Shown one piece after another: positions 24,951 to 36,240 of a stretch of 64,000 nt of DNA. The notes under the pieces are model-generated. The model did no database searches and had not been told where the DNA came from. It saw nothing but the letters and a program-made list of their open reading frames with translations. A program made the position numbers and the translations under genes. Each line of letters opens with the position of its first letter. Positions within the stretch are counted from its first letter, which is position 1. Source of the stretch: Vandiemenella viatica (taxonomy: Eukaryota; Arthropoda; Insecta; Orthoptera; Morabidae); contig CM061921.1 in NCBI GenBank assembly GCA_031002005.1, forward strand, positions 123,472,597-123,536,596. The letters run 5' to 3'.

Positions 24951-25164
24951 CTTTTTACTTATGGCCCTCGAGGCAGGATTGGACGGGAGACAAGGAATGG
25001 GAAGGAATTTGACCATGGCCTTTTTAAGAAAGCATCCCGGCATTCGCTGGATTGAATTGGGGAAACCATGGAAAATTCAAATCTGAATGCCTGGACGGGG
25101 ATTCGAACGGGTGTCCTGCCGAGAGCATTATCCAGTCACCCATCACGCTCGGTTTCATTGTTCC
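24936..25164 (-). mobile_element. SINE family A with imperfect target duplication
   Basis: The body lies between about 24954 and 25152 on the minus strand. The terminal GTCGAC block has been lost (TTATGGCCCTCGAGGCAGG), but GGCCATGGTCAAATTCC, CCATGGTTTCCCC, CCAGGCATTCAGATTTG and a B box (CGTTCGAATCCCC) are present. TTCATTTGTTCC (24936-24947) and TTCATTGTTCC (25154-25164) flank it, a duplication differing by one T. Confidence 0.8.
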
Positions 25165-25169
25165 AGTAT

Positions 25170-28100
25170 TTCCACTTAACTCCAGTAGAAAAAGTAGTAA
25201 ATCGTTGTACAAATTCTGGAGTACAGATTTGAGTAATCCGATTTTTAAAACATTTCCTTGATATTCAGAAATATCCCTCCAAATTTTGGTTTATTTTGCA
25301 GTTTTCTTCCAAATATGCGCTGGGAATATGTTTTACGTACAGTTTAAAAAGCTGATAAACTATGCATGTATTGCGAAAAAACAAATTTTTTGTCGTTATT
25401 TGAAAATGCGTTTATAAATGTAAGTTAGGGGGAAGTCAGTTTTGTGTCCAGTTCTTAACATTGTCACTGTTTTCTGATGCGATGTTTATTATGTCAAAAA
25501 ATTATATGAAAGCTAGCTTGGAGAGATTATCCACAGATCTCAACATGATAAGTTTAAGCTAAATGCTGCTATGCGTTTCAAATACAATGAATTTAGACAT
25601 TGTTATTTCCAATTTAGTCAGCAAGCACGAATGAAGTTTTATTTTTCACAGTTTAGTCGTCCAACCCAAACTATCAATATATACTTGTATGTCTTTACAC
25701 TTGACTTACGTAATCTCTTTACCGTTAAATCTTGTTATTCGCGACAGAGATTGTCCCTAAATCTGAACAATGTGGCACGTCACTTGTGTTTCAGCTCTGA
25801 TCATCCCGGAATAAGATTGTTTCAATATATCCTTCACCGCCTTCTAAATATCAGTGACTTCCTTCAGGAAAGTCTTACTCAGTTTCTGCAGCTGTTGTAA
25901 GTACAGCAAATGATGGGTTCATTATAGCTGTTCGTTGGGGAAGTACAACAGCGATAATTTTTGTTTCAGAGCTTTACTTCCATTAATATTCCACCTCACA
26001 CCCTTGACCTAGCAACGGAAATGTCAGAAGCTCTGAATTCAGAAGATTCTTAATGCATTTGACGATTGGGAAACGATAATGAAACATTTTTTTGGTAAAA
26101 CTTTCCTCTAAACCATTTTTAGGAGTTTCCACACTGTATTAATCAGACGTTGAACGACGGGCCCGTGGCCGTGGGATCTGCCCTGCATTCATTCAGTTGA
26201 TGTTTTATGTTTATTGTACTATATGTATCATTAATGTGTGAAAAGTGAATTATGAACGTAAATTACAGTTAATAATTAAAAGTTACTTCTACACTACTAA
26301 CTATAAGAATTGTAACTTGGAGCAATTAAGAGTCATACCAAACATTTACTTGCAAACCATCGATGTATAATACCTAACGGCACTATACCTGCCGGTCGAC
26401 TGTAGGTTTCAGAAAAAGAAACTATTTATTGAAGTTGTGGTTATATTTCGTGGACGTTTTTGTTTAAAGAACTTATTAATAGGAGAAATTATATACCACT
26501 TAATTCCTAAACGTGTCAGAATATATCATATAGCTATAACCACGTGCGAATTACTTAAATGGCTTATCTTGTATAAATGTTTTGTATGAGGAATTATAGT
26601 TCTCAAAGAGAGAGAGAATCAATAACTGGTGACACTTTCATACTGTAGGCCCAGTACTCATCCACTTCCGGTTATCCTAAGCTGGATACTTTGTCGCAAT
26701 ATAAACATTAAAAACCTCGTCTTCAGTAAAACGATTATTATATTTGATAGTACTTCAATAATTATTTCCTTTTCACTCACAAGCAGACAAAACTCGAATA
26801 ATAGTTATGTCTTTTCCTTCTGTGTGGCACATTGCTGGGGTTTTGTGACCATTCTTCTTTTGAACAACAAAATGTAAGGATTATACATAGCGAAGCATCC
26901 AAAAATGTGTCCTTCATAGGGATTTGGGTTAAAACTTCTCAGTTTTAGAAATCATTGAGGTCAATGATAATGGAGTCATATCCGATTAGGGGGAATTGAA
27001 AGACACTTAAAAATGATTAATTTTATATGTATTCTCTGCGAGCTAATAGCAGAAAACTTGATTTGTAGTCGATGTTTATATTGAGATAACGTTCCACCAC
27101 AGCTGACGTGATCTGTAGCAAACTGGCAATCGGAATGTTTCATGTTCAAATCTGTTCCTGTTCAATTATTTTTTTCCACATGCACACATTTTGGATAATG
27201 TTTATTACTGCAAATTTATTTGAATGAGGAATCGTAGTAGTACGGCACAAGTACAAGAACTTTCTTCCTCCGTTTCTACGGGATTCTTCAATCTCGCTTT
27301 AAAACTTTAAAATATTGCTAGTCCGCCCCAAGTTGCCTTTGAATGCTATGCAGTCAAATTATTTGCGGTGCGAAATGCGTTGTTCGATGAAGATGAGGCA
27401 TGTTTCCAGAACAGTACTGGCGGAGAAAAATGTTCCTGCTCTAAGGTGGGTGGCATTTAATATCTCTGCTTTCCGTGTTTTTACAACAATGTCAAGGAGA
27501 TGATAGCGCGTGACTGAGAGATGGGAGCCAAAAGTCATTGTATTAATTTCAACTGTAATACGTGTACGAAAATATGTTGATCGTGTGCAGTAAATTCAAA
27601 TAACTTTAAATAAAGTATTCGTCAATATCTGATTCCCACGGTTCCTCATATAAATATATTTACGATAATATATATTGAGGGAAATGTGTGTTCCTTAAGA
27701 TGTACATTTCATTGAAAAAAGAAAGTTCAGTACAAACGGACTAGATATTTCCTGACCCGACCAGACTACGGAGCAGGTTAACGTTATTGGAATATAAGCC
27801 TGCAACGAAAATCTTGTTTTCTGCTATTCCTAAAAATACTCTGGCGTGCGGACCTTGTATATATTTATGAAAATTACTAATTTTTATTGTATTTCGAATC
27901 GCGCTGGTTTCAATGTGATAGAGTGCATTAACATTGGACCTCAGCATTTTTCGAAAGCTCATAGTGTTAAAGTTACACATTGGAAGGAATCGGTTTGGGT
28001 TAGTTTCATTTCAGTATTGAATCCTATTGTAATTAGTTGGCCGTAGATCAGGTTCATCCCTTGTCAGGGCAGATTGATAGTTACAAGTATCTTTTATGCT

Positions 28101-28475
28101 TCGATTAATTAAATCCTAACGTTTCACACAACTTGCTACAGTATTTATCTGTCGATGGATTTAATAATTTTCGGTATCTTCCTAATTTAATCGAATAGAA
28201 AGCATGTCGGTATGAAGTTAAGGGGAGTATTTTGTGGAAGAAGGAAGTTCATATTACCCGCTTGCCATAAACTAAGCGGAAAATCTATTGAGTGGATCGG
28301 GGGAGGTTACTAACTGAACAGCCTCTTGGACATTATACCATATACGACAATAAGAGTCTGTTACAGTACAACACTCTAGAAGCAAGTCTTATTTAGCTTT
28401 TACGTACAATGAGAGATCATTTAGCAATTAGGGGTAGCTATCTGGTAGATGGAAGCCAACTTTAGTACCACGCGG
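25170..28475. other. unassigned AT-rich DNA
   Basis: Several short open frames occur (25571-25900, 26629-26877, 27315-27503, 27741-27980), none with a motif I recognise. TTCATGTTCAAATCTG near 27145 looks like an isolated tRNA B box without a supporting A box or body. Confidence 0.35.
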
Positions 28476-28479
28476 TCAG

Positions 28480-28660
28480 ATTGCTGTGCCGTAGACGATT
28501 TTTAAGAGCTTTACTTTGAACGTGTGAATACGTCAGAAACTTCCGTGGTAGTATCCAATGTTATTCTGCAGATCCAACCAGGACAGAGGCGGAATCCGCA
28601 GCAAAATTGCTGTTAGTTGGCGGCCGAACGGCCGAACAAATTCATATTTCAGATCTCTTT
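28480..28660 (+). repeat. dispersed repeat D, copy 1
   Basis: The landmarks ATCCAACCAGGACAGAGGCG, CGCAGCAAAATTGC and GGCGGCCGAA followed by CAAATTCATAT align in order with GTCCAGCCATGACAGAGAAG, CCCAGCAAATCAG and CCGGCCAAATGAATTAAT at 40456-40519. The two loci probably share a low-copy interspersed repeat. Its class is unknown. Confidence 0.4.
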
Positions 28661-28664
28661 TTAT

Positions 28665-29470
28665 TGTTATGTGTTATTCTAATGGCATCGTTGTAGAGTG
28701 AAGAAATATTGAAACAAAAATTAAAAAAACCGAATTGTCGAATTTCCTAATTATTATTATTTTTTTTTTTAAGAAAACTTCATTCTTACCGTCGAAATAA
28801 GTAGTTTTGTATTTGTTAAAATTATGAAAATGTTGGCTCTTAAAACTGGAAATAACTCAATATACTTGATAGGTTCACAAGATTTTTGTTCAAGCTATAG
28901 TAGAAACGAGCAAGCCATAAGTACCAAATATCTTTGAAAAAATTTAACTATTATTTGTAAAACTTTTTACGTTACATTCAGAATCTCTTTAGTTCTAAAT
29001 TATTTAAAAAAAAATCCAGCAAACAGTTGTAGAACGATAAATTACAAAAACAATGAATATATACTATTACCGTGAGATGTTTATAACAAATTTCAGTGTT
29101 CGTTTAGTACAGGTTACGTAACAGCAGATAAGAAAATTTGCATTTACTCACTACAAATGAAATCAATGTGCAGAAATTAATTATCCCTTCCTGATGTCAA
29201 GCTAGCTTTCCGTCTCTGAGATAATGTAATGATTGATTGTTCTAAGATTTCAAAAAGGTTTATAATTCTAAAGCCATGTGATTCTCTTTATTCTGTAGGG
29301 GAGATATCTTTATAATGCCTGTAGAGTGAGTGCGAAAGAACATTGGCTCTTGAGAATCGATTAAGTGTAAAACAATTTATATTTTCTTATAGTTTTTGGG
29401 CTTCTTGAGGTCCAGTTCTTATAATTGCGAACGGCAAGGTTGCAAGGAATGAAAATCATCTTATAAGAGT
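28665..29470. other. unassigned AT-rich DNA
   Basis: A/T-rich sequence with short homopolymer runs. No feature was recognised. Confidence 0.35.
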
Positions 29471-29479
29471 TTTTCAACG

Positions 29480-29575
29480 AACTATCCAAGTATTCGCCTG
29501 GTGAAATGATGAGCATGAATGGAAATGTTTAATTTCGAAACCATGCCAGAGCGTTAGCCATTCGCCCACCATTAA
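29480..29575 (-). mobile_element. SINE family A, eroded fragment
   Basis: TATTCGCCTGGTGAAATGAT corresponds to the central ATTCGCCTGGAGTGATTTGG, and GCCAGAGCGTTAGCCATTC followed by GCCCACCA to the head. The region between them is scrambled. It is an old copy. Confidence 0.5.
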
Positions 29576-29789
29576 TTGTACACTATTTCTGGATACATAA
29601 AAGGTGTTGTCGTAATGATAGACTTAATTACATAATACTGAATTAGTTTCCTCTTTTTTCTTTATCGGCATTATAATACGAAATTGTAAATATTTCTAAA
29701 TGCCCTTAGAAATTTCGTTAAAATTTTGCGATTGAGTGAAGTGATATATAACGATATACTTAAATGCAGTTTCTCACAAACCATTTCCT

Positions 29790-29940
29790 GTCTTGGATGG
29801 GATTTTCAAAGGCCTTTAATCCGACCATCATCTCTGGTACATTTTGTTGTGTAGTGTGAAGTACACCATAACGCTTCCATGGTTCGGATTCCACTTTAAA
29901 TTGTGTCTAAACTACCCAATAGTAATATAGAGTTAGCGCA
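29790..29940 (+). mobile_element. SINE family C body fragment
   Basis: GGGATTTTCAAAGGCC, then TTGTGTAGTGTGAAGTACAC and GGTTCGGATTCCAC match, in the same order, the reverse complement of the family C copy at 33.36-33.66 kb. The tRNA-like head is missing. Confidence 0.6.
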
Positions 29941-29944
29941 GCCT

Positions 29945-30598
29945 GTAAGAAACCATGTTACTTGGTAATTACTAATACACGAGCTCACTTTTACTCTAAA
30001 AGTTGCAATATAATTTCCTATTATGACACTTAATTAAAGTTCTACAGTATTTTGTGACACTCCTTGGGCTGTAAAATTTGTATTACTAAATTACTGGTTG
30101 CAGCTGATAAAAAAATATAATATGTTAATAAGACACTATAAAAATTTCGTTGTAAGCATTAAGAATTCTGTGTAACTGAACTTAGTATAAAATTGTGATA
30201 AGCAATAAAATCATTAATACACTAGTATTAAAGAAGTAACTAATTTATTATCAGTAACTTTTTCATTTCAGGTGTGTTTAATAACGGTTTCCCATAACTT
30301 ATTCGTGTATCTCAGCTTATGCTATTGCCTTCGAAAGTAAATTTGATGAAATTCGTCCAAATCGGTATACACTAAAGGTACTTGGAAACACAATGAGATT
30401 ACTGAATAGTGAACTTACTAGTAGTTACGGTGAACTTGATCTGCAGTGTAATGCTTCTGTTATCACGCATTTCCCCCAAGAACAGATTCCTGGTTACAAC
30501 GCATGCAGGAGACAATAATCTGATTTCTTAAGCAATGATCTGCTCAAAGGTTTTGTATAACAGATAAACTATTTATATACAGTATATCATATTTTGGA
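29945..30598. other. unassigned AT-rich DNA
   Basis: No recognisable feature. Confidence 0.35.
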
Positions 30599-30601
30599 CT
30601 T

Positions 30602-30832
30602 AGCGTGGTGGGTAAGCGGTAACGCTCTGGCCTCACATTCGGTAGGACGCGGGTTCAAATCACTGTCCGGTCATCCAGTATTGGGTTTTCCATAGTTTCG
30701 CTAATCAATCTAGGCGAATGCCGGGATGCTTCCTTAAAAATATCCATTGCCGAATTCCTCTCCGTTCCTTACCCCATTCCTCACTCTCTTCCTGCCTCTA
30801 ATGATGTTGACAAAACGTAAAGCCACAAGATT
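30602..30832 (+). mobile_element. SINE family A, full-length copy
   Basis: This copy shows the family most plainly on the plus strand. The head is AGCGTGGTGGGTAAGCGGTA with ACGCTCTGGCCTC after it, and the B box GGGTTCAAATCA lies at 30651-30662. The central domain has GGGTTTTCCATAG and GGCGAATGCCGGGATGCTTC. The 3' block is GCCGAATTCCTCTCCGTTCC, and the terminus GATGTTGACAAAACGTAAAG is followed by an A-rich tail. No clear target duplication is visible. Confidence 0.88.
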
Positions 30833-30839
30833 TTTTTAA

Positions 30840-33350
30840 AAAAAGCCTAAAGACTTCGCTTATATCTGCTACAACATTGTTATGCATAAGAAAAGTATTG
30901 TGGCACAGGGAGCAAAGTTTATTCGTGGTTTAAATTGAGTATGTTGAATTTCTTACAGTGTTTTTCACTGGACAGTTTTCACTGTTACGCTTTCTACTGC
31001 CATTTGATTCCCCGTTTTTAATATAGGCAACATAGAATTTAAGTTCATCTCTTTGCAGAAATTTATTCTACTGACTGTACTGTTAATGGGTAAAATACTA
31101 CGGAGTGAAAAAAAAGAAAGGTTTCCTTATTTCGCTGGATTAAAAAGTTATGGCTACAGTACATACAAAGTAGTGAATACCAGTAATCAAGGTTGTTGTC
31201 TGCTTAGTTCCGAAAGACATTTAGTTGAGTGCGTCTGCGTGGGACGCTGAAACATTACATATTGGTTGATAAGTGTACATTTATTTCGCAGCCATATGGC
31301 AATGGTGATATAGAAGCTAATGGGTTGACAGAACCCTTACTTCTTTTCCAGACTATAGAGCCTTTTTTCAACCATATACTTAAGCCCGTTCAAATGGCAC
31401 TCTTAATAATCCACTACCTACAAGGGTCTGATCTCCTGGATCATTTGTAGTGAGTGCACTGGCAAAGTTTCCACTTATAATCATTTTCTGCATGAAGTTG
31501 TTACTTCCGCTTTTTTCGTATCAATAACTTTAAGTTATTTCGCTGCCGGCGAACTGTAAGTGATGCAATTTTTCGACCGCCCGGGAAATCTTCAAAGCCG
31601 GTCACTCTTGTGTGCACGTGCCAAGTATTGAGAAATCCCAGATACGGAAAATAGGAGCTCACATATTGATCTTATGCTGATTGCAGAGTTTGTAAGACGT
31701 CAAAATGTTACTGTATCTGGCAGGGTACGGAAATTAAAATCGCTAGGGTTAAGTTTTCTGGTTGCGATGGTTCCTATCAGATTTTTATGGGCATTTAAAA
31801 TTTACGTCAAATACGCTCTAATTGTAGGTTATCTTTAAACGACAGATAGCGACGCCAATTTAACATCCGACCAATATTACAACACATTGATTTATAATCT
31901 TGGAGCTTATCTCGATTACTTTATTGAAAACAATGTAACTTGTCCTGAATGGAGTTTTTCTCAGTGTTGTACATTTAAAAGATATGTCTTTATATACCTA
32001 TTATAATGCCAGATATTCCTTTCTGTGACTGTAAACGCGTAGATAATAAAAACAATTCCAGTTATACTTTATGGCAACTATAAAATACGAGTATTTTACA
32101 AACTAAATAACAGTTTATTGTAAATGACTTATTGTTAAACTTTTACAAAAATCGTTGTATCATGTAATGTAACCGAGGAAGCAGTATGAAGCATTGGCAT
32201 ACCAATTTCAGTTCAACGTATTCAAGATGTAGAAGGTTTAATTAATAAAAAAAATAAACACAATTTAATCTGTTGATTTAAGATAGTACTGGTAATTTAC
32301 TTGAATAATTCTACAGAGCGACATTACTAGTAATTTACCTTAAAATAAAAACGTTAGGATATCTTAGAGACACATCTATCAACAAAGTCTTGTACTCCAA
32401 CCTTAGGCAACGCGCTGAATTAAAAATCCTAACAATAAATTCAGTAATGTATTTTTCAGAGACACGATTTCTCCTGTCTGATACAAATAATAGAACGCAT
32501 CACTACACGATGAGTTATTTCTCTTTTTACTGATAATGTAATACGAGTTAAATAAAACAATTGTATTACATTTTTTGTGAAACGATTCTCAGAAAATACA
32601 ACAGAAATCGAAACTTAGCTGGCACGCAGAGTTCAGACTGGTAGATAACCGAATGACCTTTTGATAACTCAAAAGCAGATCACACATTTTCCGCTATTAT
32701 AAAATTGAAAGCTGAGATTGCACCAGTGTGAGTTAAGAAAGGACTATCTTTATATAACACATTTCGGTTTATCCATTCACAGATTTAGGCCTTTGCAAAA
32801 CTATCTGGAGTCCGGGACTCCATGATCAAGTAATTGTTTATAGTTTAACCAAGATACGAGAAAACAATAACCCATTGTTTTTCGTAGACCATATTTTGAA
32901 GTTAAAAGGATAGTGAAAAATTTTAATGTGATTTGGATCATATATTCATTCGACCATGTAGCGTATACAGAATCCAAATTGACCCAGATAGCAGCTAAGC
33001 TTAAACGCTTAGGAATGACTGAATATATTAACTAATCGCCAAAACGTGTCAAATTCAGGAATTCTGCCTAACAGAAGGTGAACTTAATGATTAATTTTCA
33101 AATACTGTCCAATATTTGTTATACCTATTTATTTGCGACATAAAAATAAAAGGTATCACGAAAGATGATTATACCCCCTTGCCTTGAATCCACAAACAAT
33201 GAAGTTTTACGGAATTCCACTTTCATCACCTTTATTGAACGAATTAAATTTCTTTTATATCAGATAATGCTACTATGGCGCAACACTGTGGGGAAAAATT
33301 AGTATACGTATTATTTCACTTTCTAAAAATGTAATTTTATTTTTAAAAAC
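30840..33350. other. unassigned AT-rich DNA
   Basis: No gene was recognised. The overlapping short frames at 31053-31250 and 31229-31450 lack motifs. The rest is A/T-rich and repeat-poor by eye. Confidence 0.35.
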
Positions 33351-33354
33351 ATAC

Positions 33355-33656
33355 GTGGCCTGTCACTAAGCGTAGTCCTCAACCCGAAGATTGGTTTGAC
33401 CTTCTCGAAGGAGGCATACTAACCTGTTATCAGTTCTTTGTGTTCTTACCTAACCTATCATGGTAATCCTACCGGGTAAAGGGGAACTACAGTCTAACGT
33501 GGAATCCAAACCACTGAGGTGTTCTGGTGTACTTCACATTACACAGCAAGCTGTGCCAATGGTAATGGACTTTTAAAACCCCCGCTGAGTCAAGGTTTTC
33601 GAACCGGGGACCAGTTAGACTCCTTAACCACGGAGCCACCAGAACGCTCCAGTTCC
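33355..33656 (-). mobile_element. SINE family C, full-length copy
   Basis: On the minus strand the tRNA-like head is GTTCTGGTGGCTCCGTGGTT, then AAGGAGTCTAACTGG and a B box CCGGTTCGAAAACC. The body has GGCACAGCTTGCTGTGTAAT, then TGAAGTACACCAGAACACC, GGATTCCACGTTAGACTG and CCCGGTAGGATTACC, and ends around AACCAATCTTCGGGTTGAGG. It is the reference copy for family C in this window. Confidence 0.8.
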
Positions 33657-33826
33657 GCTGAAATCTAATATGGCGGAGGAGATTAACGCTGATAAAAAAA
33701 TTTCATAAAAATACGTGTGTTCCTAGCTAGTCCATGTAGGGTCTTTAATATTAAATTTAGTGCGTTTAGTGTTTCACATATCGACCATTAATAAATGCAA
33801 GATGCAGTGCAAGGTATTGAGCTAGA

Positions 33827-34157
33827 ATGGAACTTCTCGGTCATACTCGCGAGGTAGTGCAGAACCATGATACATCACTGAAAACAACCATTCCAGTTAC
33901 TCGCGTCCGCGTGCATAGTGGCTCCTTGGTGTTGTGTATGACGCAACTGACATCCTGCGTCGACATGGAACTGTATGGTGGTGTCTGCGAGATGCTGAGG
34001 TACTCCCGGTGCAAGCAAGATTCACTGATCTGTCCCAGTTACAACAGCTGTGAGCCAGCTTGCCTCTGGATAAGTTCATCACATATGCTCTCAACCTGTG
34101 GAACCTCTCCTTCTCCCTTTCCGTAGGCTTCATTTTTTTGTATTTTGAACCTTGCAC
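33827..34157. other. GC-richer coding-like patch, unrecognised
   Basis: Both strands are open here (plus 33827-34126, 99 residues; minus 34157-33897, 86 residues), and the patch is richer in GC than its flanks. On the minus strand an alternative frame also reads protein-like (TPPYSSMSTQDVSCVIHN). No domain was recognised. It may be a pseudogene fragment or simply a GC-rich segment. Confidence 0.2.
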
Positions 34158-34590
34158 TACACAACACAGTACGTCACCAATAAGCCCTCAGAACGTTCAC
34201 ACGAGTTACTTACACATATTTACTGAATGTAATTAATGTTTTCAGGAATATCCATCGAACCAACAAAAAATGACTTAAAGCAATTATCAGTAAAACATTA
34301 ACAAAGGTAACTTCTTAAATGTCATTAAAAATACAGTCCATTTATGTATATGTATTAAAAAGCCAATATGATTGAGCCTCTGCACATATTTCAAAGTCAG
34401 TCTGTCCATAAAATTTCAACTTTAAAAATGAAATTCATGTGAAAACCGAAATAACTTCCTAAAACTAAACATATTTGATTTGTTTCCCGTTAACAACTCA
34501 ATCCTGTATTGTCTGGACTAAAGCCAACTTGATGAAAGAAGGTTTAATATTTTTTGTGTGGTCTGCAGTCGAATTTTATGCAATAGAACG

Positions 34591-34786
34591 CGACCATCCG
34601 GATCTGTGTTTTCCATGGTTTCCCCAGATCGCTCCATGCGAATGCTGGGATGGTTCCTCACAATAGCCCAGGGGCGCTTCCTGCCATATCCCGTATATTT
34701 CTTCCAAACCATTACCTTCCCGGATAGGTGCAATGCACCCTCCGCCACACACTTTTAGTGAATCGCGGAGTAATAGTAATAGTAGT
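34591..34786 (+). mobile_element. SINE family B copy
   Basis: The central block (TTCCATGGTTTCCCCAGATC, GCGAATGCTGGGATGGTTCC) is close to that of family A. The 3' half differs: ACAATAGCCCAGGGGCGCTT, CCATTACCTTCCCGGATAGG, CACCCTCCGCCACACAC and TTTTAGTGAATCGCGGAG, ending in a TAA-type tail (TAATAGTAATAGTAG). The copy at 36.03-36.23 kb matches it throughout. No tRNA head is visible in either; both begin at the same CCATCC(G)GATC point. Confidence 0.75.
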
Positions 34787-34789
34787 CTA

Positions 34790-35425
34790 AGCTTTTCACC
34801 TAAGTAGTAAAACTGAAGCTTCGGTGACATTAACAGCAAATTAAAAAAATTTCCCATATTTGATGACCAACTCGTCAAAAAACATAATTACATATGACAG
34901 ACTAGGCTTTCAGTAAATTCTAATTTTTCAACACATTTAACTTTTTAGGAGATTTTTCTGTACATTAATTTTATAAAATTAGTGAGATTCTCAAATCAAT
35001 TTCTATGTGAAAATCGTTATCATTTCACTGAGAACATATACATAAAATAATTAGGCTTGCGCCGGCTAGTTCAAAGCGTTTGTGGCATACCTGTGGTAAA
35101 ATTTGCAAGATCCGATGAAAATGTGATGGCGTTATAGACCTTGCTGTGGCCTGGAATAAAACATTTTTACAACCAACGTTTCGAGTGTCTTTGAGCACGA
35201 TAGTTTTTTTGTCATAAGCACACAATTAAGGAATAAACCAATTTTTAGTTTATCTAAGACCAATGTCATCTGATCTTTTCTACCATAGAGCCAGCAACAA
35301 TTTTGTTTTGTGGTTCTCTCAAGTAAATTTTTCATTGTATCGCAAGAGTTACTGACTACCTATGAGTGACGCTGCCCAAAAACATACAATCAAATAAAAT
35401 ACACAAGCGAAGAGCAAATACAAAT
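34790..35425. other. unassigned AT-rich DNA
   Basis: Short minus-strand frames (35025-35225, 35132-35335) have no recognised motif. Confidence 0.3.
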
Positions 35426-35639
35426 ATTGTCAATCATACTTCGTATTAGCAACAAAATGGAACAATGTCGTAACAATAATACACTGAACATATTCCAGGA
35501 ATGGAAGCTCAATAATATTGAATATATACTCAAACTTGACTTGAAGGTAGAAGACAAGTAAATATAAACCATGAATTATTTTTATAATAAAGAAGTAGGA
35601 TCGCTGTAAGAAAAAACAAATTTTATTTCCAAATGAAGC

Positions 35640-35930
35640 GAAACGCTGGAGCAGTTTATCTGACAGCGTGTTGGGTCTTAGGTCCGGGATCGTAGTCCAT
35701 GTTGACGCTGATAGGCGGGTCAGAGACCGTGATCTCGTGTCCTTGGGAAATATTGACGTCCTGCATGTCGAAATATTCGCATTACAAACATCTGACGTGT
35801 ATGTTTGAGTGGAGACTTTCCCGGCGTACTGATGCAATAAAATCTTCTCTGGTTTCCAACCAGATAGTGTTGTATAAACAGCTAGCTCTGTTGTCTTCAC
35901 CAGGTGTCAGGTCACTTATAGCTGGCACCG
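35640..35930 (-). other. possible broken exon of unknown protein
   Basis: On the minus strand, after a TCTAG that could serve as a splice acceptor near 35930, one frame reads AVPAISDLTPGEDNRASCLY and continues for 51 codons to a TAA. The same frame then continues as CEYFDMQDVNISQGHE and PPISVNMDYDPGPKTQHAVR before a second TAA. Its composition (D, E, P, G and N scattered, few homopolymers) is far more protein-like than the longer alternative frame 35900-35430. I do not recognise the family. It could be a decayed host exon or part of an unfamiliar transposon. Confidence 0.3.
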
Positions 35931-36029
35931 CCTAGACTGACTTAGCCTCCACATGTATGTTGTGGTGCATGCGGTATGAGCTTTCTGGGAGGTCGCGAAA
36001 GTATTCTACCACATCGCTAGTCTCTGTTT

Positions 36030-36226
36030 TTATTATTATCAATATTACTCGCGATTCACTAAAACTGTGTGGCGGAGGGTGCATTGAACCTATCCGAAAT
36101 GGTAATAGTTTGGAAGGGATGTACGAGATATGGCAGGTGGCACCCATGGGCTATTGTGAGGAACCATCCCAGAATTCGCCTGGAGTGATCCGAGAAAACC
36201 ATGGAAAACCCGGATCAGGATGGCCG
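36030..36226 (-). mobile_element. SINE family B copy
   Basis: The reverse complement of this segment aligns block by block with the plus copy at 34591-34786, including the CCGCCACACAG and TTTTAGTGAATCGCG ends and a TTATTATTATCAATATTACT tail on this strand. Its head-side boundary falls immediately before the LINE remnant at 36241, so it lies at or near the 3' end of that LINE on the same strand. Confidence 0.75.
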
Positions 36227-36240
36227 GAGTGCTTTATCGA

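Noticed and set aside
27104..27175. tRNA-like B box TTCATGTTCAAATCTG
   Set aside because: No A box at the right spacing and no SINE body; probably chance or too eroded.
35430..35900. Minus-strand frame of 156 residues
   Set aside because: Its second half is AT-driven and the better protein-like signal lies in a different frame of the same DNA (35640-35930).
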